A stretch of 64,000 nucleotides of DNA, taken from NCBI GenBank assembly GCA_000827325.1, contig KN832872.1, positions 1,240,001 through 1,304,000 on the forward strand. Direction: 5' to 3'. The translations under genes were made by a program, and so were the position numbers. How positions within the stretch are numbered: position 1 is the stretch's first letter; every line of letters begins with the position of its first letter. The stretch comes from Oidiodendron maius Zn (Eukaryota; Ascomycota; Leotiomycetes; Myxotrichaceae). Under the pieces are notes generated by a model that was not told the DNA's origin, did no database searches, and saw only the letters and a program-made list of their open reading frames with translations. Of this stretch, positions 35,406-46,434 are shown piece after piece.

Positions 35406-36137
35406 TGTGTCCACGGCGTCGTGGAACTGAGCCGGCGAGCCCGCTGACAGCGTCGAAGAATCCAGATTGTCCAGTGTTATGGGACCCTTTGTGAAAGAGC
35501 ACAAGGGGTCGAGCTTGGGGAGGGAGGGAGTGCCGATGGAATCAATATGGGGATGGGGATTGAGGCTGGCTGTTGACGAACGCGACCAATACTTGGATTT
35601 GCATCAGCTGCGGTCGTTCATGAGGAGACGCTACCTTGCGAATGGGCTATGAGGGCTCGAGGAGAGGAGGGCGTGCGGTTCTTCGGGATCCTGGTGGGGG
35701 ACGCTTGGATGATGGAATGGAGTTGGCGCGGGCTTCAGCACCAGCTCGTCTTATGTGGAAATACGCGACTCGGACGCGCTCACGAGAGACGACAACTCAG
35801 AAAAATACACGGGCAAGATAAATATACGAGCGCAAACGGACGAGGAGCATAACGTTGTCTCCCTACGCATTAGTGCACCATCGTCACAATGGTCTGTAGA
35901 ATCACTCTGGCTTGTATACAACTCTACCCAGGCAGGGTATGGATGTTGGTCCTTGCTTGTGGACTTTCCACCACTTTGTGCCAGGGGGAACATTCGCTTA
36001 CATGCGTCTTTTGCTCTCCCGATTGCCGAGACCGCCCGCCATTTCTGGGCCGAGTCTTTCTATATCGCCTTCTACTGCTTCCCTCCGCACACAAGAATTC
36101 CCCATCTCCTTCCACCCCCGCACATCTCAGCTCGACC
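35406..36137. promoter_or_regulatory. Divergent promoter region, TEM1 and GCV3
   Basis: The 732 bp between two divergent start codons hold both promoters. The stretch 35500-35560 is G/A-rich on the + strand, thus CT-rich in the TEM1 leader. The stretch 36050-36130 is CT-rich before GCV3. No gene is seen despite several overlapping short frames. Confidence 0.45.
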
Positions 36138-36718
36138 ATGGCCTCAGCCTCAATCGTGCGATCTCTGCGGCCCGCCGCTGCTCAATTCATCAGGCGCTCG
36201 CAGGGAGGCGTCGCTGCGTCGCGACGGTCCTTAATCCCGGTCCGGAGCTTTTCCGCTGCATCTGCTTGTGAGGGCATCCCGCCGCCAATGCGACAGATAA
36301 CATGTCTGACTGCTGTATAGTACAAGTGAAGAAGTACACCAAGGATCATGAGTGGATCGAGCTCTCCCCAGATAACAAGACTGGGACCATTGGCATATCA
36401 GAATACGCCGCCCACGCACTGGGTGATGTTGTTTATGTCGAGCTCCCAACAACACCTCTGGAGGTGGCCAAGGGTGATGCCATTGGCGCCGTGGAATCTG
36501 TGAAGTCAGCATCAGATATCAACTCGCCCATCTCGTGTACCATCACAGCCGTCAACGATGCGCTGGAAGAGAAGCCCGCAGCAATCAATCAGGGCGCCGA
36601 AGACGCAGGCGCAGGTGGTGGATGGGTGGCTAAGGTGGAGGTTGCCGAGGCCGGAGTGAAGGACCTAGAGGGCCTGATGGATGCTGCCGCATACAAGGCC
36701 TTTACAGAGGAGGAGTAA
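36138..36718 (+). CDS. gcv3: Glycine cleavage system H protein, mitochondrial
   Basis: Two exons (36138-36267, 36321-36718) encode 175 aa. The N-terminal 45 residues are an Arg/Ala/Ser presequence ending near SFSAAS. The mature domain begins KKYTKDHEWIEL and carries the lipoyl-lysine site in GAVESVKSASDI. It ends with the family's acidic helix (FTEEE). The H protein shuttles the aminomethyl group of glycine between the P, T and L proteins. The 53-nt intron separates presequence from mature domain. Confidence 0.95.
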
Positions 36719-36926
36719 CAGGCTCGAGTTCGGGTACATGTAATTCGAGGGTGCTATACCTACGTATCATAGACACGGGGCGTTTTTCAACAAACAGGAA
36801 AAGAAACCATCCGGGAATCGCTGGAGCAGAATTTTAAACATATGCATTCCACACATCTAGAACGCCAGCAAAGCCACATTGAAGGTTATTTTACAGAAGA
36901 ATCCATCCGTCGAGAAGGTAGGCATT

Positions 36927-38045
36927 TTAATCATCCCAACCAGTTGTGAGAGGTGGCCGGTTCTGGTTGATTGCGTCGAGAATCACGCCTGCTCCCTTCG
37001 ACTTCAGGTCCAGGGCAAGTGTCTGCCCAAACTCCTCGGCGTCCTTGACAGTGAGAATCTCAGCCAGTCTATCAGACTCCACGCTCTCTGTCCCATCCAA
37101 GCTAACAACGATAGCTTTCATCAGCAACTTCCCCTTCTCAATCCACGTTGTCTCTACTCCAATTGGCACACTACAACCTCCTTCTAATGCACGCATCAGA
37201 CTCCGCTCTGCAGTGCCAGCCAAAGTGGATTCTTGGTTGGACAAACTGCTTAACAGACTCAAGACCTTCTCATCTCCATCCCGAACCTCAATGGCAAGTG
37301 CTCCCTGGCCAACGGCATGTAGAAGCCCTCCACCGGCTGTTTTCGAGTCTAGGAATTGCGTGATTCGATGCCCAAGATCCATCCTGAGCAAGCCGGCCGC
37401 GGCCAGGACCAGACATGTATATTCACCATCTTCAGCATCCAACTTGCTCAATCTCGTCCCGACATTACCTCTCACATCTTTAAACTTCAATTGGGGGTAT
37501 TTCCTTTTGATCTGCGCGCTGCGTCTAACACTGCTTGTACCAACAACAGATCCGGGCGGGAGTTCAGCAAGGGCTTTGTAGTTCAGAGATGCCTTCATGA
37601 CCACCACATCCCTCGGGTCCTCTCTTTCCATAATGCAGCCAATTGTGCATTTGGGGGGTAATTGAGTAGGCATATCTTTCAAACAGTGTACAATGAGATC
37701 CAGTCTTCCCTCCAACAGTCCAGCTTCCAATTCGTGTGTCCACAGACTCTTGGCGCCGAAGTCGTGCAACGCGGTGACTTGGTTCTTGTCGCCCATTGTA
37801 CTCATGGCGTGGATTTCATAATTGAGGTCTGGCCAAGCCTTTTGGAGATCGGCGAGGACCATGTTGGCTTGGATCACAGCAAGGGCGGACCTTCTGGTAC
37901 CAATGTTGATTATGGTCCCTACTTGGCCCGCTTGAGTGGATATTGTCTTGCTAACGGCATCTTTCTCTAGGTGGGCATGAGCCCAAGTGGTAGGATCGAG
38001 GGCAGGGCGGGAGGATGTGGATTCAAGCTGCTCGTGGGTCGCCAT
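36927..38045 (-). CDS. hem3: Porphobilinogen deaminase (hydroxymethylbilane synthase)
   Basis: A single exon of 372 aa. It polymerises four porphobilinogens to hydroxymethylbilane in heme synthesis, in the cytosol. Seen: INIGTRRSALAVIQANMVL at the N-terminus, the substrate-binding KDMPTQLP, VGTSSVRRSAQ, FKDVRGNVGTRLSKLD, and the dipyrromethane-cofactor Cys in the EGGCSVPIGV motif. The frame is open further upstream to 38183, but the ATG at 38045 (MATHEQLES) gives the usual length. Its 3' end lies 208 bp from the converging GCV3 gene. A neighbouring catalase (about 6 kb away) uses heme, but no operon-like link is implied. Confidence 0.95.
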   Translation of the reverse strand: MATHEQLESTSSRPALDPTTWAHAHLEKDAVSKTISTQAGQVGTIINIGTRRSALAVIQANMVLADLQKAWPDLNYEIHAMSTMGDKNQVTALHDFGAKSLWTHELEAGLLEGRLDLIVHCLKDMPTQLPPKCTIGCIMEREDPRDVVVMKASLNYKALAELPPGSVVGTSSVRRSAQIKRKYPQLKFKDVRGNVGTRLSKLDAEDGEYTCLVLAAAGLLRMDLGHRITQFLDSKTAGGGLLHAVGQGALAIEVRDGDEKVLSLLSSLSNQESTLAGTAERSLMRALEGGCSVPIGVETTWIEKGKLLMKAIVVSLDGTESVESDRLAEILTVKDAEEFGQTLALDLKSKGAGVILDAINQNRPPLTTGWDD

Positions 38046-38780
38046 GCTAAGTTTGGGCGTGTTTTGTATCCTGACAGCTGATTGAAGGTTCGGGGTTGAT
38101 ATCGTCCGATTTCTAACGAGGATCTGCTGTTTTTTGGGGGTGGAGGGGCAATTTTTATATTGGAGCCTTGGATCACAGGCCACAAATATTGTATTAACGG
38201 TTCCGGTATCCAGAAGCTAGTCCAGTTTCGGTGCTAAGTTACCAACTCAAATACTGATACTGAAGCCCTGAATACTAACACCATAGACTCTGTGAAGGAG
38301 TGCACATTATGAACGCTGAAACCCCTTGATTTAAGTTTTCTGAGGCTGTATTTAGAATTCTAGTCTAGTCACGAAATATAATGGTGGTGGTTAAACTAAC
38401 TATCTTTGAGAATACAGAGCATTTTCACCGGAAATATTATATTCCCTCACGTGATGCTAAACTGGCCCCAAAGCTTTACTTGGTAAACCAGGTTCAGAGA
38501 CCTCATAATCGCCAAACACAACACGTCTGTTACTGGTGATAATTTCACAGTCTAAACTCTCACATACCTGTGGGAGGCATCCCATGCTATCACTGCATTG
38601 CGCCTTTTATAACCCACAAGTTATTCTGGACGCTCACTTACTGGAACGCGATTTACTCAAAGCATCATACACGGTCTAGACGCGTTGGCTTACTGATGCA
38701 CTTTGCTTTACTTTCAATCCTACCAACACCATAACTGCTCATAATTTCAACTCTCATCTCGTAATAATCTGTGTTACAAG
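38046..38780. promoter_or_regulatory. Divergent promoter region, HEM3 and DnaJ
   Basis: About 735 bp lie between two divergent start codons, so both promoters should be here. The middle part is AT-rich. A CACGTGATG E-box-like site lies near 38448. No gene is seen. Confidence 0.45.
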
Positions 38781-39842
38781 ATGGCGCCCCATGCCGAAAC
38801 TCTCTCTGACGAGGATCCCCCTGCCATTGAGCCATATATAGTCTTAGGTATTGCCAAAGACGCGAGTGCAGATGAGGTCAAGATCGCATACCGCAAGGCC
38901 GCTCTGAAACACCATCCAGGTATGGTCTTATTTTCCTTTTTTCATCTGGCTATACTCCTCAATTCTAGTAGTATATTCAAAGCAGTGCAAGGACTTTCAC
39001 AGTGAGGTATCAGCTAACTAACTCTGACTACAGACAAGGCTCCGGCAGGTCTCCAAGATGAAGCGAAGCTCAAATTCCAAGAAATTGCGTTCGCATACGC
39101 TGTCCTTTCTGACCCCGTCCGACGAAAGCGCTACGATGTCACAGGCTCAACCGTAGAATCTATCGATTTTGACGGTTTCAGCTGGAGTGAATTCTACCAG
39201 GAGCAATTCCGAGACGTTGTTACTGCAGACGCTATCGAGAAATTCTCGAAAGTCTACAAAGGCTCCCCAGAAGAAAAGGATGACATTCTCGAGGCATACA
39301 GAAAGTGCAAAGGCAGATGGGTTGGAATTTACGAGTCGGTCATGCTGAGCGACCCCCTTGAGGATGAGGACCGATATAGGGAGATCATTGACGAGGCCAT
39401 TTCAATTGGAGAGGTCGAGGCGTACAAAGCTTATACCAACGAGACAGCCAAGGCTAAAGAAGCCAGAATGAGGGCAGCTCGGGACGAAGGAGAAGAGGCT
39501 ATGGCCTACGCCAAAGAATTGGGAGTTGAGGATAAGCTCTTCGGGAAAGGAGAGGGCGGAAAGAATGGGAGCAGCGAGGCCGCCTTGTCTGCTCTGATAA
39601 AAAAAAACCAAGCCTCTCGAAGCACCTTTTTGGACCAGCTGGAAGCCAAATATGCTGGTAACAGCAAGGGCTCGAAAGCTAAAAAGGGCAAGAAGCATGC
39701 TTCGGAGGAAGTGGAAGATAAAGACTGTGGTATGCCCTCTGAGGAAGCATTCCAGAAAGCTGCTGCGAGACTCAAGGATAAAAAAGCTTCTGGTGGAGAC
39801 GAGGCTTCTGGTGGACGAAAGGCGAAGCGGGCAAAGCGATGA
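38781..39842 (+). CDS. J-domain protein, DNAJC9-like
   Basis: Two exons (38781-38919, 39034-39842) encode 315 aa. The J domain spans about aa 18-85 ([31 protein letters not shown]). The 114-nt intron splits the codon for the Asp of the HPD motif (His45-Pro46-Asp47), which stimulates Hsp70 ATPase. The following helical region (FDGFSWSEFYQEQF and KCKGRWVGIYESVMLS) matches DNAJC9, a nuclear histone co-chaperone. The C-terminal third is Lys/Glu-rich, with coiled-coil and basic runs (KAKKGKKHA, GRKAKRAKR) that look like nuclear localisation signals. Confidence 0.88.
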
Positions 39843-40278
39843 GCAGCTTTTTCTGTCACTCTTCATTCATTTAGCATTTGGCGAGGCGTCTCTGGAACTG
39901 GAGTGGAACGGGGTGGAATTTACATGAATTGGGTGTTCTTCAAAAGCACTCCGGAATTGGAGCACGAGTTGCAGTTACATGCACAACACGAAGTTGAGAC
40001 TTAAATTTACAATGAAAATAAAATATATTCTGTCTTTCACTGCTAATTCAGGAGAGATCTTTTGCGGCGAGTCTTTCCTACTTCTAAGCCATTCAGCTTT
40101 CCTGTCATTCTCTCTTACGTCTTCACGTGACCAAGTTATCTCTCGCGATTTTCCCGCTCACAGACGCGTCTCCTGGTCGACAGCCATCCACCTCGCAACC
40201 AAATAATAACACCCAGCAAAGGAAGTAAGTCAACCCCAACCGCTGGAGAGGTCTACTCGCGATCGGTAAAACCATGCC
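39843..40278. other. Gap between the DnaJ and STN1 genes
   Basis: About 435 bp carry the DnaJ 3' UTR and the STN1 promoter. A CACGTGA site is near 40126. No gene is seen. Confidence 0.4.
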
Positions 40279-41293
40279 ATGACAAACGGCGACCAGAAAT
40301 ATTCCATCTACCCTGATTACTGTCACGAGCTCTCCCCCACGATCGGAAGATGGTGTCCGTTGCGAGCCGTCGACGTACACGCCCTAGAGAGCCTAGGGAT
40401 GTATGATAATGGTATGTCCTGACCATATTTATCTCATCCCTAGTTTGTGTGTGCATCGCGGGGAGATACCTTCTCGCAATTGTACAAGTGACTAATATAC
40501 GGTACCCACTGCAGGCAAAGAAATATACTATTATGGAAATCATCCTATAAAATGGGTACGCATCACTGGTGTCATAGTCGCGATTGATGAATTCTCTACC
40601 CGCCGGGTTTACACCATCGACGATAGCAGCGGCGTGTGCATCGAGTGCACCTGTCCCGCACCTCCTCCACAGAGTCTAGCCCTCCCCCCTCCTCTCAATC
40701 AAGATGCGGATGGCAGACCTACCACCTCCACAAATCAGAATTGCGAATCTGCATCGGCAAAGCGGCTATATACGCCCAGCGTAGAAGCACCCTTAGTTCC
40801 GTGGGACGAGATAGACGTTGGAATGGTAGTCAAGGTCAAGGGCAAGCCAAACACATTCCGTGCCGTGAAGCAGGTAGATATAGTCAAAATCGAATTGATG
40901 AGGAGCACAGAACAGGAAGTCCGGTGCTGGAATGAGGTCCTTGCGTTCCGGAAGGAAGTGTTAAGAGTACCTTGGGTTGTCAGCCAGGAAGCGGAGAACA
41001 GATTCCGGAGGAGGGCTGAGAGAGAGAAGCAGTACAAACACAGCTCAAAGAAGCATAGGAGCAGCAAGGCGGAGAAAGTTGCCGAAGTTAGTAGGGATAA
41101 GGGAAAAGATAGGATTGTGGAAAGACAAAGGGGAAATGCTGCAAGTCATGACAAGGGGGAGAAGGATACGAATAAGCGGCAAAAGCGGAAACATGAGATA
41201 GAAGAGGGTTTGAAGCCAGAGAACAGGGCTAATTATCCATCGTTAGCGATGAGGAGGCAACTCGCTGGGAAATATGACGCTTTAGGGATTTAA
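40279..41293 (+). CDS. stn1: CST telomere-capping complex subunit Stn1 (OB-fold)
   Basis: Two exons (40279-40411, 40515-41293) encode 303 aa. The N-terminus YSIYPDYCHELSPTIGRW with VDVHALE is typical of fungal Stn1. The OB fold follows: YYYGNHPIKWVRITGVIVAI, then TIDDSSGVCIECTC, then VVKVKGKPNTFRAVKQVDI with a loop insert between strands. Beyond about aa 190 the protein is Lys/Arg/Glu-rich and ends with SLAMRRQLAGKYDALGI. No clear C-terminal winged-helix domains are seen. Stn1 works with Ten1 (and Cdc13 or Ctc1) to protect telomere ends and promote fill-in by DNA polymerase alpha. The ATG at 40274 opens a frame of only two codons, so 40279 is the start. Confidence 0.85.
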
Positions 41294-41514
41294 AGCAAAG
41301 CCTCGAGGAGATGCGTTCTTGTGTTAATGAATATATATACGTATAACTTATACTTCGTCTGGTTCTTGAGGTAAGGAAAATCGATGAAGCGACAGATGTT
41401 GACTTAGGAATACTTTAGAATACACTAGCCTCAATGCTTTGCTCATTCTTTTAGCTCGTGCTATACCTCAAACTCCAGACTCTACCCGTAACTCACACCT
41501 AGAACTTCGTACGC

Positions 41515-43342
41515 TTAGTCCCTTACCAAAGCCATGGCAGACCTAACGGTCAGGGTAACGTCCACTGCGTCATCTGGATATACCAAGAAGGCTACTGCGA
41601 TAATGAGATACAGACCCAATAGCTGCAAAATGAATCAATATTAGTATACGGTCTCGTAGCTTTAAAGCACAAGATAAACTCACCATTGCACCTTCAAGAT
41701 AGTTACTCTTCCCGTCTTGAACAACGTATGTCACGACCAGCACACTCAAGAAGAATACCACCGTTTCGAAAATCTCAAAGTGGAGTGTCATGGGTTGGTT
41801 GATGATCCAGCCCAGAATAACAAGGAAGGGTGTCACAAGTAGAGCGATTTGCATGGAGGATCCAATGGCCACTCCCAGAGCCAGATCCATCTTATCCTTC
41901 AGCGCAACGACTATTGCAGTAACGTGCTCGGCTGCATTTCCAACGATTGGTAGTAGGACTAGGCCAACGAAGGTCTTGGAAATGTGTGCAGTCTCAACAA
42001 GGGCATCAATGCTGTCGACGAGATATTCAGCACAGACAGCGACTAGAACCGTAACTGCAACAAGGACGAATGTTGCAGGTATGGGTCCCATGGATGGCTC
42101 GTCTGCTTCTTCATCCCCGGCAAGTTGGTTCTCCGCATCGAAGAGCATGGAGTGGGTTCGAAGTTGGAAGACGAGATAGAGGACGTAGAGTATAAGAAGG
42201 ATAATAGAAGTGCCACGGGACAGGACCAAGATATTCTTTTCGGTGTCTTCCGCGGAGTTCTTTAGAACTGCGAAGAGCTATTAAGAGTTAGGAGGTATCC
42301 ATACACAATGCATTGAGGAGAGCACACCGTTGCGGGAATGATAAGAGATGCCGAGGCCACGGCCATTAAGGAAGACATTGTAGATGCCACAGTCGAGTTG
42401 AAATTTTGTTCAATACCGGCCACCATTCCTGTGCGAGTGTTTTGAATACCCCCAGCCAAGAAGCAGCAGCCCAATACCAAAAGAATATTTGACAGGATGC
42501 TTCCCAGCATGCTGGATTGAACGATTCTAATTTCTCCGTTCCTCAGAGCTACTATACTAACCTATTAAACATAAGTTGGTAAATATAATAGTCGCATTCA
42601 GACTCGGGGAGCATACAATAAGTTCCACAGCATTACCGAAAGTGGCATTGAGAAGTCCACCCATTGTCTGGCCAAGTTTTAGAGATATTTCCTCCGTCGC
42701 AAACGACAGGACTGCTGCCAGCGGCACGATAGCGAAGAAGTTGAGCACAAATACAGTCGTGGGGTTCCAGCCCGCCACACCGGCTATGATGCCCAAAGGT
42801 ACGAAGACTAGGAGGATATTGACGTAGCTGCTGAACAACGTGATCTTTGTAATGTTGAACATATGCGCCGGCACTCTCACAAGTATATTCTCACTCCCCA
42901 TTCCCGGCGTATAGCTGTGGTTCAGGAATATCTCGTGCAGCGTGCTCTTGGGTGCGATGCCGCCATCGGCCGCTCCATCTCCATTCGGGAGCAGACGTGT
43001 CCGCTCGTCAACGCCATTCGTCATATTGAGAAGATCTCCAGAAGCCACCGACGGCGTCCGATTTCCTCTATATGTTGAAGAGGTCGTTCGTCGCAACTCG
43101 CTACGAAATGATGGGACACCGGCAGCTACATATCAACCAAGGTGGGGGCCGAAGTTAGTATAGCTTTGTTTGAGTCTTGGCTATATGGCTGTGCAAAGTT
43201 GGGAATTGGGATAGGCCCAACGACTACGCGTCGCCGGTGTGTGCGGATAGAACACAATATAAGATATGACCCACGCAGGTCAAATCTCGTTGGCTCGAAT
43301 GATGATATGGTCCGAAAAGAGAGAGGCAGACTTACACACCAT
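41515..43342 (-). CDS. vcx1: Vacuolar Ca2+/H+ exchanger (CAX family)
   Basis: Five exons (43342-43336, 43125-42617, 42561-42328, 42277-41684, 41622-41515) encode 483 aa. About eleven membrane segments follow a polar N-terminus. Both CaCA repeats are seen: [13 protein letters not shown] in the first half and [14 protein letters not shown] in the second, with the exchange-critical Glu in each. An acidic loop ([15 protein letters not shown]) separates the two halves. It loads the vacuole with Ca2+ using the proton gradient. The first coding exon is a guess of 7 nt (ATG-GTG-T), giving [15 protein letters not shown] after a 210-nt intron. No in-frame ATG lies nearer in exon 2 before the conserved part, which makes some upstream exon necessary. 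Confidence 0.88.
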
Positions 43343-43856
43343 CTTGGCTGACTGGCTCTGGGAAGTCGTTGGTGTACCGGTGCGCTCGTGAGCTGCTCCG
43401 CCTCGTTTTGCGGGGTCTCCGGGACCTTCGAGAACGCGTGGAAGTCGTGGAAGAATCCGTCGTCGTCGTTTGCTTCGAGCTCGATTAGCTGTGTCTCGCC
43501 TAGCTGAACCCCAATTGTCGCGGGCGATTGTGTAGAAGGAAGAATTGGAGTTGTATCTGCGAAGTTTGGATGGAGGAGCTGCGCGGTACTGACGTCGGGT
43601 TGGTGGGTCCTATTGTACTTGACCCTGCAAGGAACCTGGCAACCCAGATGCGGGTCGATTGACGAGGCTGGTCACGTGGGCAACAGGCATCTTTTCCGCC
43701 CTGGAATGTCACCGGGCGTTGGACAACTGCAACTCTATTTCATCGTCGGTTTACCAGACAATGATTTAGGCGAAACATAGTATTCTGATTTAGTACCATT
43801 ACATGAGAATTTAAAATACAAGTGTCGCTACAATAACTAAAGGTAGACAGCTCTGT
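43343..43856. other. Gap, exchanger promoter and catalase 3' end
   Basis: About 510 bp lie between the start of the exchanger gene and the end of the catalase gene, both on the minus strand. No gene is seen. The exchanger's promoter and leader should lie here. A CACGTG core occurs near 43673. Confidence 0.45.
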
Positions 43857-45676
43857 TTACAGCCTAGCCGATTCTTTCAATCTTCCCCCAATCATCCTGC
43901 CTATCTCGGGGTCTACGTTGTTAAACATGGCAATGGCGGCCCTCTGCAGTTCTTCCGGGACTCCTTCTAATGATCCTGCAACGGCTGTCACCCACTTCCT
44001 CCTCTCGGCGTCATCAAACACCCTCCTCCACAGCTCTCTCGGCTGGGCAAAATCCTCTGCTGTCACTCGAAGCTCGTTCAGTCCAAGCACGGCCCCTCCT
44101 CTTAGCCATTCGTCATGGCATACCTCTTGTGCCGACTTGCTCCTAACAGCCGGCGTGAACATGCTGCCCACGTAATTTGGCGCTCCATCGTAATTGCTGG
44201 TTATCGTTCCTGTGCCGTCGCGCTCATACGGCGCGTACACTGGCGCCACGGTCCGATTGGGTGGCAGCTGTGTGTAGTTTGCACCAAGACGGTAGCGTTG
44301 AGCATCTGGATAAGCGAACATGCGAGCTTGAAGCACTGTACATTGGATTAATATCAAGTCAGATCAGAGCAGGTCCGGAGAGTGAAACATACTCGGATCT
44401 GGGGAGGTGGCAATTCCAGGAACCATATTGGAAGGAGAGAACGCAGCTTGTTCGATTTCGGCGAAATAATTACTGGGCTGACCCATAATTCAATATTGGT
44501 ACAAATCGATAGCAATATGACATACTTACGTTCTTATTCAATGTCATCCTGCCAACGGGGATAAGTGGGAAGTCTTTGTGGGGCCAGACTTTCGTTATAT
44601 CGAACACTGCACGGCCATATTTCTCTGCCTGTTCTGGCTCCATAACTTGGATGGAGAAATCCCATACTGGATAATGTCCGCGGGAAATTGCATTAGACAG
44701 TTCCTAGTTATGATAGTCCGGGTTGAGACCGGCAATTTGAGCAGCCTCGGCAGGCGACATATTGGCCACACCTTGAACGGGGCGAAAGTGGAATTTGCAA
44801 TACTTGAAAGAGTTGTCAGGGGCAATAAGTTTGAAGGTGTGTACACCGAAGCCGGTGACGCGGCGGACGGAGGCGGGAACGCCTCGAGAACCGAAGAGGT
44901 GAAAGAGCGCATGAGTGCTCTCATGGTGATGGACATGGAAATCCCAGAACTGATGACGTGAGCAGATGTCAACTAATGAGAATAGATTCTTACCATTGTC
45001 TCATCTGGGCGATTTGTCTGCGGGTGCTTCTTATGGCTGCGATTCAAGGAAGGAAAAAGTACTGGATCACGGATAAAGAAGGCAGGCTATTCCCATCAAT
45101 ATAAGCTGGAAAATAATTTAAGGATCTAATGGTTCACTTACAACATGATTTCCAACAATATCGTGGTTACCCTCCTCAGTGAAGAACTTCACTGAAAACC
45201 CTCTAACGTCCCTAACGGTATCGGCGCTACCCTTTTCGCCACCCGTGGTGCTGAGCCGGAAAAGTATTGGCGTTTTCTTGCCAACACCATTGAGGAATTT
45301 GGCTGCTGTGAGATGCGAGATGTCATTTGTGACTTCAAATTCCCCCAATGCGCCAGCTGCTTTAGCGTGAACGACTCTTGGCGTTGTAAGCGCTTGTATG
45401 AATTTGGAACATATATATAGCTTTACCTCTCTGGAATTCGTTCGCGGTTGAAGTGTGCTAATGTCTCGAGGAGAAGTGTGTCTGAGAGTGTAATCAATCC
45501 ACCACCACCAAAGGTCGGTAGATTGATACTAGCACCAGGATTAGGGATTGGCTGACCTAGAAGGAGAATTAGTGACCTATTGAAATGGTATATATGCTAT
45601 GTTAATGTAAAATATACGGAGATGGGAGATACTAACCTTCAGCCAGAGTGAAGACAGGAGGTTTGGTGTTATACAT
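43857..45676 (-). pseudogene. Peroxisomal-type monofunctional catalase with an in-frame TAG
   Basis: Seven exons (45676-45637, 45556-45427, 45376-45142, 45086-44994, 44949-44530, 44477-44393, 44335-43857) sum to 494 codons in a single frame. The frame is broken only by TAG at 44706-44704 (codon 248). Around it the frame reads GLNPDYHN, stop, [16 protein letters not shown], so the frame is not shifted. Heme-catalase residues are intact: distal His60 in RVVHAKAAG, Asn133 in VGNHVPAFF, and proximal Tyr in LQARMFAYPDAQRYRLG. The last residues SARL make a PTS1-type peroxisome signal. Termination at the TAG would remove the Tyr ligand and the PTS1. It may be a young pseudogene, a base-call error, or a stop recoded by mRNA editing. 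The gene is divergent from the GMC oxidoreductase gene. Confidence 0.88.
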
Positions 45677-46434
45677 AGTGATTGATAGCACGTAAATTAT
45701 GAAAGGGGAAATGTGAAAAGTGCCTTTAAATTATTTCTAGTGGCAGCAGCCACTATATATAGAGGAACTGTAGAATGATGCGTGTGTCAGTTCTCGTGGA
45801 TTTATCTCCAGCCATTTGACATGATTACACTTGATACCGCGACCTTCCGAGATTCCGCATTTTCGATCCCTCGAGAAATTCGATATTCGCTCATTGTTCA
45901 CGTGCATTCATCATCTTTCCTGAACTTTCTAATCGTATTGGCCTCTTCGAGTCCAATTTTCCGCAAATCTCCTTCCAGGACATGCATCACTGGATGTGTA
46001 CATACTTCCGGAGTTGCGGTAGCTCAGGCTCGGCAAAGAATCGGCGTCTCTCGGAGACTCAGGGTTAGCGAGAGAGCTCGGGATTTTGTCGGGATGTCGC
46101 TTGAATGAGCAAGCTTCACATTATTTTCGTTGCCTCCAAACACGCCCGTGAGAGATATATTCAGCTTGTCTGTGCACGCTAGAGAAGCGGAAGAGTGCAG
46201 TCAGCATGACATACTTGGCGCACTCACTAGTAAAGAGGGCATTTACGCCTTGATCAGAGTCGGAAACTCGGCTTATAGCTATAGCTCCAGAGTCGAGAAC
46301 AGTAGCTACGAAGAAGTATATAACATACATTGAGAAGCTGACCAAATGGTTTTACTATCCATCCTCACCTTCAGCCTCATCTACTTCACTCAATTACCTC
46401 TGTCTCAATTTCAATTCTTAAACACAATCATAAA
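45677..46434. promoter_or_regulatory. Shared divergent promoter of catalase and GMC oxidoreductase
   Basis: These 758 bp separate the two start codons, so both promoters lie here. No other gene is seen. On the catalase side a TATA-type box is visible (separate entry). The GMC side has a CT-rich leader at about 46350-46430. Confidence 0.6.
45753..45763 (-). promoter_or_regulatory. TATA-like box of the catalase gene
   Basis: The minus strand reads CTATATATAGTG about 80 nt upstream of the catalase ATG. That spacing suits a TATA element with a short leader. A TATA box fits an inducible gene. The match is by eye only. Confidence 0.45.

Noticed and set aside
34542-35447. 301-codon + strand open frame over TEM1
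   Set aside because: It is antisense to a clear Ras-like GTPase with all G motifs; Val/His-rich chance frame.
36138-38045. Functional cluster of GCV3 and HEM3 (glycine and heme pathways)
   Set aside because: Fungal HEM1 uses glycine, but adjacency of two housekeeping genes in convergent orientation is weak evidence and was not treated as a finding.
44637-44718. A cryptic intron that would remove the catalase TAG
   Set aside because: Possible donors upstream give introns of 26, 55 or 68 nt that are too short or shift the frame, and they delete conserved residues around PDYHN.
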